A stretch of 9,259 nucleotides of DNA. Origin: Promethearchaeota archaeon. Its GTDB lineage: Archaea; Asgardarchaeota; Lokiarchaeia; Sigyniarchaeales; SOKP01. The stretch lies in contig JAUWNA010000052.1 in the NCBI GenBank assembly GCA_030612905.1, forward strand, positions 1 to 9,259, written 5' to 3'. The number at the start of each line of letters is the position of its first letter. Positions within the stretch are counted from its first letter, which is position 1. A model generated the notes under the pieces. That model saw only the letters and a program-made list of their open reading frames with translations, was not told the origin of the DNA and did not search any database. Position numbers and translations under genes: made by a program. Positions 1 to 7,476 of the stretch are shown here, piece after piece.

Positions 1-2
1 AA

Positions 3-215
3 ATACCGTTAAATCAAGAAGTAGAAAGAATTATAATTTCCACTAATAAAAATACGATAAACGAGATTGAAAATGTAAAAGCTGACATTATTAACACAAT
101 TAGAATAAAAAACTTTGAAATTATTGAAAGCAAAAAAGAAAAGGACATTAAAGAAAGTCCTGAACTCAAAGAAGATTACGAGGATTTAAATTTATCCTTG
201 TTCTTTTTTAAATAA
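3..215 (+). CDS. 3' end of an unidentified protein (70 residues visible)
   Basis: An open frame enters from the left edge and ends at a TAA at 213-215. It encodes the last 70 residues of a protein that begins outside the window. The visible part is rich in Ile, Asn, Lys and Glu. It has a segment alternating hydrophobic and polar residues (starting IPLNQEVERIII), then NVKADIINTIRIKNFEII, then a charged tail and the end NLSLFFFK. The pattern loosely recalls the C-terminal end of archaeal isoleucyl-tRNA synthetases, but too little is visible to assign it and I give no function. It runs in the same direction as the glycosyltransferase 26 bases downstream and is followed at once by a T-tract. That it is coding rests on the open frame, amino-acid composition and a sensible stop. 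Confidence 0.6.
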   Translation: MPLNQEVERIIISTNKNTINEIENVKADIINTIRIKNFEIIESKKEKDIKESPELKEDYEDLNLSLFFFK

Positions 216-222
216 TTTTTTT
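216..222 (+). terminator. T-tract directly after the upstream gene's stop
   Basis: Seven T residues follow the TAA at 213-215. Archaeal RNA polymerase commonly terminates on plain T-tracts without a hairpin, so this could end the upstream gene before the glycosyltransferase. A promoter for the next gene could be the AT-rich TTTAAATTTA at about 185-194. That is inference only. Confidence 0.35.
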
Positions 223-241
223 ACCTATAATCTTTTTTAAG

Positions 242-970
242 ATGACGATTAAAAATTTAATTATTCTCGTCCCCGCTTATAACGAAGAAAAAAGCATTTT
301 CAATTTGATTAAGGAAATACCCTCGTTCCCAAACATTAACCAGAAAGTCATTATTATTAATGATGGCAGTACAGATAACACTTCAGCTACCGCTAAAAAG
401 GCAGGTGCAATAGTAAGATCGAATAAAAAGAATTTAGGTTTGGGTTATTCCTTTAAAATTGGATTAGTAGAAGCGTTAAAAGAAAACGCAGATATAGTAG
501 TGGTGTTAGACGGCGACGGTCAATATAACCCTAAACACATAAGTAAGTTAATTTCTCCAATATTACGAGACAAAGCCGATTTAGTGCAAGGAAACCGATT
601 TTTGACTGACGAGAGATACGAATCTTCATTAATAAAGATATTAGGAAATAAGATTATTTCGATCTTTTTGTCCAAGATATTATTAAGACTGGCAGAAGTT
701 TACGATGTACAATCCTCTTTTAGGGCGTTTAATAGATCGTTAGCTGCTGTTCTTGTGGAAAAAATTGTGGGTAAGTACAATTACGCTCAAGAAATGTTTA
801 TAATAGCGAGCCTATATGGGTACAAAATAAAACAAATTCCGGTCCAATGTTCAAAAAGACGATATGGTCATTCAAGGTTAATCAGGAATCCTTTCATCCA
901 TTTAATTAAAATTCTCTGGGTTAGCTTTAGAACTTTTTTGTTATTTAGAATAATTGGTAGAATAAACTAG
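242..970 (+). CDS. family 2 glycosyltransferase (dolichol-phosphate mannose synthase-like), soluble
   Basis: This is a 242-residue GT-A fold glycosyltransferase of family 2. Such enzymes transfer a sugar from a nucleotide donor, often to a polyprenyl phosphate at the membrane, for N-glycan or cell-surface glycan assembly. The N-terminus has the nucleotide-binding strand ILVPAYNEE (8-16) and NDGSTDNT (40-47). The metal-binding DxD is in VLDGDGQ (88-94). QGNRF (116-120), DVQSSFRAF (155-163) and RYGHSR (207-212) occupy the places of the family's acceptor-site and C-terminal motifs. The last 25 residues are hydrophobic and aromatic with interspersed Arg and Lys, which suggests an amphipathic membrane-surface helix. 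There is no clear transmembrane domain or GtrA fusion. The ATG at 242 fits the family N-terminus. No Shine-Dalgarno site is visible. The gene converges on scpB with 53 bases between stops. Donor and acceptor cannot be told from sequence. Confidence 0.9.
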   Translation: MTIKNLIILVPAYNEEKSIFNLIKEIPSFPNINQKVIIINDGSTDNTSATAKKAGAIVRSNKKNLGLGYSFKIGLVEALKENADIVVVLDGDGQYNPKHISKLISPILRDKADLVQGNRFLTDERYESSLIKILGNKIISIFLSKILLRLAEVYDVQSSFRAFNRSLAAVLVEKIVGKYNYAQEMFIIASLYGYKIKQIPVQCSKRRYGHSRLIRNPFIHLIKILWVSFRTFLLFRIIGRIN

Positions 971-990
971 ATTCTCAAAAATCTCTTAAT

Positions 991-996
991 AAAAAA
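991..996 (-). terminator. possible T-tract terminator of the smc-scpA-scpB operon
   Basis: On the minus strand a run of six T lies about 28 bases past the scpB stop, within the 53-base gap between the convergent scpB and glycosyltransferase genes. It could serve as an archaeal oligo-T terminator. I see no hairpin. No comparable T-run serves the plus-strand gene here. Confidence 0.3.
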
Positions 997-1023
997 TAGA
1001 CTCACTTAATCAGCTTTAAATAG

Positions 1024-1872
1024 TTAATTAGTATTTTCTCCAAGACCTAATTGCGATACCATCATTCTTTTCAGCTCTTCTTTATTTTTAGGCAAACCAA
1101 ACATATCTGCATACTTATCTGTTGTAGTCAATTCAGCTGACCTTCCTTTTTTTACTGCTGCTATTAGATCGTTTTCTAAAAGGTATTTGACATGCTCGTA
1201 AGCCCCACTTCCTCTTAATTTAATAACAGTTGATTTTAAAATTGGTTGTTTCAACGCTATAATCGTTAGCGTTCTTAAGTAACGCTCAGCAATAGCGCCT
1301 CCTTTAGCGAATTTAGATACGGTTTCGGTAAGTTCGGGTCTAAGCTGCATCTGGTATTTCTCTCCAACCTGAGCAACAATTAACGCGCCAGAACGTTCTA
1401 AATAATCAAAAGCGACAACTCTTACTAATTCTTCAACTTCTTTTTTGGGAATTTCTAATTTAGTCGATAATTCTTCGACATCAAGGGGCCTACCTGCTGC
1501 ATAAAGGGCGCCTTCTATTAGATTTCTCCGTAGTTCTTTTAATTGTATTTTTAAATCTTCTTTTGTGATTTCTTGGGGTATTTGGGGTTCTTCACTGTCA
1601 TTTCCTATAATTTTTGTTTCCAGTTCACTTAATCTTTCTTCTGAGGTTTCGGAACTTAATGTATCTTCTTCAAATTCTTCTTTGGATTCTTTTTCAAGTT
1701 CTTCTTCGATATTCTCATCGGTATCAATAGTATCCTCTAAGTCTTCCGAAATCTTTTCTACTTGAGAGATATCTTCGTCTATTTCACTTATATGTATTTC
1801 TTCCTTCTCTTCTTCTATTTCTGTTTCAATTTCAGGTAGTTTTTCTAGTTCTTTTTCGCTATTTTCGTTCAT
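1024..1872 (-). CDS. scpB: segregation and condensation protein B (ScpB) with long acidic N-terminal extension
   Basis: ScpB is the KITE-family subunit of the SMC-ScpA-ScpB condensin. It dimerises and binds the middle of the kleisin ScpA, helping to fold and segregate chromosomes. Two winged-helix domains are recognisable. The first spans about 112-190 and includes NLIEGALYAAGRPLDVEEL. The second spans about 192-268 and includes AERYLRTLTIIALKQPI, IKLRGSGAYEHVKYLLENDLI and the wing leading to TTTDKYADMFGLP, matching the usual ScpB C-terminal motif. Before these lies an extension of about 105 residues made mostly of Glu, Asp and Ser with no aromatic core, probably disordered and strongly acidic. 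Ordinary ScpB proteins start close to the first winged helix and are under about 200 residues. The ATG at 1870-1872 is the only start that includes the whole open frame. No Shine-Dalgarno site is visible. scpA ends 29 bases upstream, so the two are probably cotranscribed. Confidence 0.93.
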   Translation of the reverse strand: MNENSEKELEKLPEIETEIEEEKEEIHISEIDEDISQVEKISEDLEDTIDTDENIEEELEKESKEEFEEDTLSSETSEERLSELETKIIGNDSEEPQIPQEITKEDLKIQLKELRRNLIEGALYAAGRPLDVEELSTKLEIPKKEVEELVRVVAFDYLERSGALIVAQVGEKYQMQLRPELTETVSKFAKGGAIAERYLRTLTIIALKQPILKSTVIKLRGSGAYEHVKYLLENDLIAAVKKGRSAELTTTDKYADMFGLPKNKEELKRMMVSQLGLGENTN

Positions 1873-1901
1873 AATTTATCGCTAAAATTATTTTGTAAAA
1901 A

Positions 1902-2720
1902 TTATTTTCTCAAGTTAATTGAAATATTTTTAAAAACTTCTTCTTGTGATAATGTTAGTTTACTGCCCGTGGACAGGAACATAAGTGCTAAAAACATTCT
2001 TACAAAAGCAAACTTTTTACCAAGGTCGCTTTCTTCTTCAGTATTAATAATTTTTGCTATTTCAAAAAAAGTCGTTTCTTTACCGTCAAGTTGTATTTTC
2101 GCTTTAATGCGGTTAAACCAAGAATTGTGCAGTTCTGCTACCGTTTGTTCTTTTCCACTAATATGTTTCAAAAGTTCTTTTGGTAATTGGGCTTTTGATT
2201 TCGTTTGAATTCTTTGTTGTTTTATTTCGTCCCTCCGCATTCTCCGCCGTTTTAATTTTTCTTTCTTTTGCATAGTTTCGATTATGGCAGACCTCATCGC
2301 GTCAAATAATTCATCTTTAGTGGAAATCAACATTTTTGGCTGAATGGGTTGCGGTAATGTTTTTGGAATTGTTCGAGAATGTTTTTCCCGGAATTTCTCT
2401 AATTCTTCTTTTTTTTGAATTTGTTCTTCTTCTCTTATGATACTCGAAATTTTATAATGATGAAGTACTGCTGATGTTTTAAGAGCAATACCTGCAATCT
2501 TATAATTGATTAAATCTTCGTGTAGCATATTATTGAAAAATTTATCTACTAACGATGCTAAATCATAGAACGCAACATTTGATTCTTTTGCGATTTCGCT
2601 ATCTAATAGCGAATTATAGGGGGGTTTTTGCCAAAATTTCAAATCATATTTTTGTTTATGAATTAGTGCAGGATCTTCTTCTTCGCCAGCAATTAGTTCT
2701 TCTTCAATAATCTCTTCCAC
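1902..2720 (-). CDS. scpA: segregation and condensation protein A (ScpA kleisin); annotated 5' end uncertain
   Basis: ScpA is the kleisin that bridges the two SMC heads. Its N-terminus binds the neck of one SMC and its C-terminal winged helix binds the cap of the other. Read from the GTG at 2718-2720 it is 272 residues. Residues 40-92 (SLLDSEIAKE...LINYKIAGIALKTSAVLHHYK) match the kleisin N-terminal helical domain. Residues 232-272, with FAFVRMFLALMFL and TLSQEEVFKNISI, match the C-terminal winged helix. The linker contains a very basic stretch at 152-176 (KKEKLKRRRMRRDEIK). The GTG is the first standard start in frame, but the frame stays open and protein-like for about another 258 bases upstream, so 272 residues is probably a minimum. 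The upstream part is listed separately. smc ends upstream and scpB starts 29 bases downstream, the usual condensin operon order. Confidence 0.85.
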   Translation of the reverse strand: MEEIIEEELIAGEEEDPALIHKQKYDLKFWQKPPYNSLLDSEIAKESNVAFYDLASLVDKFFNNMLHEDLINYKIAGIALKTSAVLHHYKISSIIREEEQIQKKEELEKFREKHSRTIPKTLPQPIQPKMLISTKDELFDAMRSAIIETMQKKEKLKRRRMRRDEIKQQRIQTKSKAQLPKELLKHISGKEQTVAELHNSWFNRIKAKIQLDGKETTFFEIAKIINTEEESDLGKKFAFVRMFLALMFLSTGSKLTLSQEEVFKNISINLRK

Positions 2721-2896
2721 ATCTTCCTGTTCTTGAGTTCTATCAACAAATTCTGGATGAGAAGTTATCTCGCTTAAAAACTTTATAATATCGTTCTTTT
2801 TGGACTTAGAAGGGATTTTAATATTATTTTTGCTCGCAAATTCTCTTAATTGCTTAACACTCCATTCCGTGAAGGCATACTTCTTTTCTGAGGCAT
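2721..2896 (-). other. in-frame 5' extension of scpA encoding a SAP-like (helix-extension-helix) motif, no standard start codon
   Basis: The scpA frame continues upstream of its GTG without a stop to 2978 but contains no ATG, GTG or TTG. It encodes a compact motif, WSVKQLREFASKNNIKIP then SKSKKNDIIKFLSEI (about 2766-2864), followed by an acidic linker into ScpA. The pattern of a Leu-rich helix, a short extension and a Lys-rich second helix ending in IIKFL is that of SAP/HeH/LEM-type motifs, usually DNA- or chromatin-binding. An ATG at 2894-2896 lies 45 bases past the smc stop but is one frame off. One extra A in the four-A run at 2884-2887 would join it as MPQKKKYAFTEW. Possible explanations are a sequencing or assembly indel, a rare start such as ATT, frameshifting, or a recent mutation. 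The protein-like composition argues that this is coding. Confidence 0.6.
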
Positions 2897-2941
2897 TTTT
2901 TTCAGGAATAATATTACACCTAAAACTTTTAATTGTTAATT

Positions 2942-5900
2942 TTAATTTTCTTCTACATTTGTTGGCACATCTGGAAGTTCAAGTAATCTCTTGGCTTCTT
3001 CTTCCAAATCTACGCTAAAGATATCGGTTATTCCACTTTGTTGCATGGAAACGCCATAAATTCGATCAGCATTTACGATATTTTCCTCTCTATGACTGAT
3101 TACCATAAATTGTGCTTGACTCGCAAATTCCTTGATAACTACACTAACTCTATGCACATTCGGACCGTCTAAAGCGGCATCAATCTCATCCATGATGTAA
3201 AATGGAGCAGGATAAAATTCTTGAACGGCAAATATAAAGGATAACGCAACCAAAGTTTTTTCACCCCCACTAAGGATCTGCAAACTAGAGATACGTTTTC
3301 CACGAGGTCGAGCTTCAATAGTAACCCCTCCCTCAAACGGTTTATCTGGGCGATCAAGAATCATTTTAGCCGATCCCCCAGGCGAGAGTTTCTGGAAAAT
3401 GCGTGAAAACTCTCGGTTTATCTCGTGGTATGCTTTCATGAAGGTTCTAGTCTTTTCCAATTCAATCTTATCAATTGCATCAAGTATAGCTTTCCTCTCG
3501 CGTTGAATTGTCTGTCGCCTCATATCAATTTCGTCGAATCGCTCTTTTACAGTATCATATTGTGTAATTGCCTTTAAATTAACGGGTTCTAATGCTCTTT
3601 TCTTGTTATTGGTAGTTGAAATATCCGATTGCAAACCAGTTTCAGATAAGTCGTCAGTAACTGGGGGTAATGAGCCATAATCTTTAGATCGTTGATATAA
3701 TGTTTCAATTTGATCCGTGGTGATAATTTTTTTAGTTTCGTAATTATTCAATTTAGAACGTTCCATTGAGTGGTCTGATTTAAGTTCATTCAATTGATTC
3801 TGATAATTTTTTTGTTTTTTCCAAGATATATCCTTTCCTTGAATTTCTTTGTTTATCTCTTCTTGTTTGAGGCTCTTTTTATCGTTTTCTTGGTTTAGGT
3901 CGTCTTTAACCTTTTCAATATCTTTTAATATGGAATCAACTTGTTTTTCGGCATCTTTAATATCTTCGTGTAAGGATATGATTTTTTGTTCTCTTTCCTT
4001 ATTTTTGTTTAATTCGTTTAATTTAGCTTGAGATTTGTGAAGATCTTTGTTTAATTTGTTTAATTTTTTCTGAGCTTTCTTCTGGGCGTCTAACTCTTTG
4101 TTTTTATCCTCATGCATTGAATTTATTATTTGTTGTACATCGTCAACTTTCTTTTGTACGCCATCTACCTGAGAATTAAGGACTTCTGTCTCTTGATTAC
4201 AAGTTGTAATGCTTTTGCTTGCTTCAACATTTTCCTTGGATAATTCTTCAATTGAATTTATAATCATCATTACATTTTCAAGACCCCTTAACTTATCCAT
4301 GGTCGTTTCTAAATTCTTGTTCTGTTCATCAATTTGTGTTCTTAACTTTTCAGTACTTTCCCAAAAGTTGTCTTTTTCAGAAAGACGGGCTTCTATTTTT
4401 GAAGTTATAGCGTCTTGCTCTAGCTTAAGATTCTTTATATTTTCTTCAGTATTGATTATAACATTTTTCTTCTCTTCTTTATTACTATTTAATTCTTTTA
4501 TATTACTTTCAATTTCAATAATATTGTCGTAAAACGATTGAATACCTTGTAATTCTTGTAGTTTTTTTTGCAGTCCATCTAATTCTATTTGTTTGCCTTC
4601 AATATTTTTTTTAATTATCGAAATATCGTCCCAATATAAGTTTTTTGACTGCTTTAAATTTTTAATCTCATCCTCAAAATTTTCTTTTTGCTTCTCTTCT
4701 ATCACCAAGTTCCTCTGCTCAATTTCATCCCCAGATTTCTTAATTTTTTCATTAATTTCGCTAATTCTTTTATTAACATCTTCTAGTCTTTTATTACAAG
4801 CAGAAAGATCTACTGAATCGTGGTTGTTTTGAGTGTCAATCACGCTTAATTTTTTGTCAATAGTATTTAAGTCGTTATTTTGAGAATTAATATTTTCTGT
4901 GATTTCTTCGAGTTGTTTATATAAATCTTGGCTTTTCGACATAGTTAACTTTCTTAACGAAAGATATACATTTTCAAGGATCTCCATTAAATCTTGTACA
5001 AAGCTATCAAAGGTTGAGGTAGATTCTTGTATCTCCACATCTGCTGATTCTTTTACCTTATCTATTAATTGATCTATGGTAGAATCAATGTTATCCGTAA
5101 AGAGTCCTAAAGTTTGAAGTATAGATTTTAGTGTTTCAGACATTTCAGAAGTATCAGATCTTTCTTCAGCTGCAGAGCTAACTCCTTCAATAGTTTTCAT
5201 AATATCAACTATGTCTAAAACAAATTGTTTAAAATTCATTCCACTGGTTTCGATAGCTTCTGCGTTTGATTGTTGAATGTTACCCTTTATTGATTCAACG
5301 GATATATTGATGTTTTGAGTTAACATATTTAAAATCTCAAGGATTCCTTTAATATCATCTGTGTTTCTTTCGAATTCTTTTTCTGTACTTTCAATCTTCA
5401 CCAATAAATTATCTTTCTCGGTTGAAAGTTCCCCTAGACGCCTTTGAATATTTTCTTTTTTCTTATTCAAATTTTGTGATTCTTTGTCTGTTCTAGTAAG
5501 ATTATCGTTTAAAGTGGATGATTTCAAATCCAATTCACGCTTTTCACGTTCAAGATTTGTAAGTTCTTTTTTAATTAATTTTAATCTAGTATTGATATTT
5601 TCAATCCTAGTTTTGTTATCATAAATTTCATTTACAATAGAATCTTGTTTCATTAACAATAATTCTAAATTTTGTTCATTTTTTCTATAAGTAGAATCTT
5701 CTTCTTTTGCTTGTCTTCTAAACTCGTTAATATCTTTAAGCAACGTATCTCTTTTTTTCAGCAATTCTTTTAAAACTTCTTCTGTATCTTTTCCTTTACT
5801 AAGGTCTTTAATTTTATTTTCAGTAGCTACTTTTCTCAATTTTAATTTCTCAATACGGTCACTATTCATTTTAATTTCCGTATTTAATGAAGATAGCATA

Positions 5901-7399
5901 GAGTTGAAATCGGCTATTTTCGAATTTAATTGGCTCTTTTCATCTCGTAATTCATCTATACCTTTTTCTAATTGTTTCTGGTTATCATTTTCCTTAGAAA
6001 TCTTTACATTTAAGTTAGCTACTTCTTTTCTTATAATTTCCGCTTCCTTTTGTGTGTGTTTTATCGCTTCCTCTACACTCTCAGAATCTCCTTTCAATTT
6101 ATTAAGCTCTGCGTCTAATTTTATTTTCTTCTCTTCATTTTTTTTAATGTTTTCTTTTAGAAACTTTAATTTGGCTTTAGTTGAGGAAATGCTCTGCTTA
6201 ATCGTTGAAATCTCTCGATTAAGTGTTGATTTTGTGCTGTTATTATTTTTGATTTTAGTATCAATTTCTGCTTGTTTTTGTTGCTTACTTTCGATTTCGC
6301 CTTTAGTCTCTTCAATCAAGTTATCTGTTTCCGTTATTACCTTTGATTTTGACTCTATTAAAGAATCGTAAGTCTGACCCTCTTCAAGTTCCATTTGTAA
6401 ATTTTCTAAGGTTATTATCTCTTGAGATAGTTTTTCTATTGATTTTTTAAAATTTTTTAAAGAAGTTTGATTCGAAGATTGTTGGGTTTTTAATAGAGTA
6501 ATATTTTCGGTAATGGCTTCTCTTTCTTTTTCTTTCTCAGATATAGTTTTTTGTATGTTTTCCATGACTAGGGTTTCTTGTTGTAGCAACTCTTCTTGTC
6601 TTGTTAATTTTTCCTGCAATTCTTCAATAATAGAATTAGATTCCTCTATTTTAACATCCAATTCATCCTCTTCTTTCCTCAATTTTGAAATCTTTAAAGC
6701 GATCAATTGAGCATTGTAATATAAAACCTTTTCATCTAGTTCCTTCCAAGCTAAAGCATCGTTTTTTTCTTTTTCAACCTTTTTAAGTTGAGAAGACACT
6801 TCTTTAAAAATAGCTTCAAATTGTCCTAAATCGCGCTCGGCTTTTTCTAACTCTTTCATCGTTGCGTCCTTCATTTCGTCATACTTTTGAAGGCCAATTA
6901 GATTTTCAATGAATAGTCTACGACCCTCTTCATTCATATGAGTTAATTCCACGATTTTTCCTTGCAAAACAAATTGGTTGCTGCCATCAGGATCTACATT
7001 AGCTACAGCTAAAGCGTTAAGAATTTGTTGACGGGTAGATTTTTTCCCATTCATTTTATAGCCGCCACCGCCACCTCTTTGTATAGTTCGACTAATTTCA
7101 AAAGTATCAGTTCCGCCTGGAAATATTTTTTCGGAATTATCAAAATATAGAGACACTGTGGCTCTATTTGAAGGGTTTTTACCTCGAGAACCAGCAAAAA
7201 TCAAATCTTCAAGACTTTTAGCTCTCATAGTTTTCTTGCTTAATCTACCTAAAGCAAAGGTTAATGCGTCAATAATATTGGATTTTCCTGCCCCATTAGG
7301 CCCTACGATGCATGTAAACCCTGAAGAGAGTCTTATAGTTACCGTGCGATCTCCGAAGGATTTAAATCCTGTCATCGAAATTTTTTTAATATAGGTCAA
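2942..7399 (-). CDS. smc: chromosome segregation ATPase SMC with very long arms and a non-canonical middle domain
   Basis: SMC is the ATPase of the condensin-like complex. Two copies with ScpA and ScpB would form a ring that loops and compacts DNA. The N-terminal head (1-175) has MTYIKKISMTGFKSFG, Walker A GPNGAGKS (33-40) and a Q-loop in FVLQGKI (143-149). The C-terminal head (about 1315-1470) has SPGGSAKMIL, the ABC signature LSGGEK (1376-1381), Walker B FYIMDEIDAAL (1400-1410) and the switch ISHRE. All catalytic residues look intact. Between the heads lie two coiled-coil arms, about 175-680 and 815-1325. Total length is 1485, against about 1150-1250 for most SMCs. I find no glycine-rich alpha/beta hinge; residues 681-814 are a tandem helical duplication instead (separate entry). 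The start is the TTG at 7397-7399, which aligns with the family N-terminus. An in-frame stop lies at 7427-7429, and the next Met (residue 9) would remove the first strand. Confidence 0.95.
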   Translation of the reverse strand: MTYIKKISMTGFKSFGDRTVTIRLSSGFTCIVGPNGAGKSNIIDALTFALGRLSKKTMRAKSLEDLIFAGSRGKNPSNRATVSLYFDNSEKIFPGGTDTFEISRTIQRGGGGGYKMNGKKSTRQQILNALAVANVDPDGSNQFVLQGKIVELTHMNEEGRRLFIENLIGLQKYDEMKDATMKELEKAERDLGQFEAIFKEVSSQLKKVEKEKNDALAWKELDEKVLYYNAQLIALKISKLRKEEDELDVKIEESNSIIEELQEKLTRQEELLQQETLVMENIQKTISEKEKEREAITENITLLKTQQSSNQTSLKNFKKSIEKLSQEIITLENLQMELEEGQTYDSLIESKSKVITETDNLIEETKGEIESKQQKQAEIDTKIKNNNSTKSTLNREISTIKQSISSTKAKLKFLKENIKKNEEKKIKLDAELNKLKGDSESVEEAIKHTQKEAEIIRKEVANLNVKISKENDNQKQLEKGIDELRDEKSQLNSKIADFNSMLSSLNTEIKMNSDRIEKLKLRKVATENKIKDLSKGKDTEEVLKELLKKRDTLLKDINEFRRQAKEEDSTYRKNEQNLELLLMKQDSIVNEIYDNKTRIENINTRLKLIKKELTNLEREKRELDLKSSTLNDNLTRTDKESQNLNKKKENIQRRLGELSTEKDNLLVKIESTEKEFERNTDDIKGILEILNMLTQNINISVESIKGNIQQSNAEAIETSGMNFKQFVLDIVDIMKTIEGVSSAAEERSDTSEMSETLKSILQTLGLFTDNIDSTIDQLIDKVKESADVEIQESTSTFDSFVQDLMEILENVYLSLRKLTMSKSQDLYKQLEEITENINSQNNDLNTIDKKLSVIDTQNNHDSVDLSACNKRLEDVNKRISEINEKIKKSGDEIEQRNLVIEEKQKENFEDEIKNLKQSKNLYWDDISIIKKNIEGKQIELDGLQKKLQELQGIQSFYDNIIEIESNIKELNSNKEEKKNVIINTEENIKNLKLEQDAITSKIEARLSEKDNFWESTEKLRTQIDEQNKNLETTMDKLRGLENVMMIINSIEELSKENVEASKSITTCNQETEVLNSQVDGVQKKVDDVQQIINSMHEDKNKELDAQKKAQKKLNKLNKDLHKSQAKLNELNKNKEREQKIISLHEDIKDAEKQVDSILKDIEKVKDDLNQENDKKSLKQEEINKEIQGKDISWKKQKNYQNQLNELKSDHSMERSKLNNYETKKIITTDQIETLYQRSKDYGSLPPVTDDLSETGLQSDISTTNNKKRALEPVNLKAITQYDTVKERFDEIDMRRQTIQRERKAILDAIDKIELEKTRTFMKAYHEINREFSRIFQKLSPGGSAKMILDRPDKPFEGGVTIEARPRGKRISSLQILSGGEKTLVALSFIFAVQEFYPAPFYIMDEIDAALDGPNVHRVSVVIKEFASQAQFMVISHREENIVNADRIYGVSMQQSGITDIFSVDLEEEAKRLLELPDVPTNVEEN
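4958..5359 (-). repeat. tandem duplicated helical module at the SMC hinge position (residues 681-814)
   Basis: Two protein repeats align without gaps at an offset of 74 residues: 681-737 and 755-811. Shared pattern: K-x-I-L-x2-L-x3-T-x-N-I, then S-x4-I-x2-S-x3-F-x2-F-V-x-D-[IL]. By hand count, 15 of 57 positions are identical and many others are I/L/V or D/E exchanges. A 17-residue stretch (738-754) rich in Ser and Glu joins them. The region is hydrophobic-acidic and Lys-poor compared with the flanking Lys/Glu-rich coiled coils, and appears all-helical. Its centre (about 747) is the midpoint of the two arms, so it occupies the hinge site. At DNA level the copies have diverged, which implies an old duplication. 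Confidence 0.7.
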
Positions 7400-7446
7400 A
7401 TTAAAATGCCATTTCTTTATATGTTTTTAGAATTAAAGAATACATT

Positions 7447-7460
7447 CATATATTTATATA
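7447..7460 (-). promoter_or_regulatory. TATA-box candidate for smc
   Basis: On the minus strand the sequence reads TATATAAATATATG, 48-61 bases before the TTG start of smc. With archaeal spacing of about 25 bases from TATA to transcription start, the leader would be about 30 bases. A second, weaker match (ACATATAAAG at 7415-7424) is too close for anything but a start inside the gene. Confidence 0.45.
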
Positions 7461-7476
7461 CTAATACTCAGCATTT

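Noticed and set aside
681..740. Transmembrane or GtrA-type C-terminal domain for the glycosyltransferase
   Set aside because: The protein ends at residue 242 with only an amphipathic hydrophobic stretch containing charged residues; there is no clear membrane span.
1565..1765. Plus-strand Ser-rich frame opposite the scpB acidic tail
   Set aside because: It arises because GAA/GAG codons read as TTC/CTC or shifted Ser codons on the opposite strand; the ScpB frame explains the sequence.
2800..3018. Plus-strand 72-codon frame across the scpA/smc junction
   Set aside because: It overlaps the SAP-like extension and the end of smc on the other strand and has no recognisable domain.
4209..4532. Plus-strand open frame of 107 codons inside smc, hydrophobic
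   Set aside because: Same antisense effect of the coiled-coil composition; the smc frame here is continuous and conserved in style.
5904..6371. Plus-strand open frame of 155 codons inside smc, rich in Ser, Phe and Leu
   Set aside because: It is the antisense shadow of the Glu/Lys-rich coiled coil; such codons read as Phe, Leu and Ser on the other strand. No promoter or domain is visible.
2942..7399. Rad50/SbcC-type ATPase as an alternative identity for the SMC
   Set aside because: The heads match SMC (FKSFG, SPGGSA, LSGGEK, PAPFYIMDEIDAAL) and scpA and scpB follow. There is no CxxC zinc hook in the centre.
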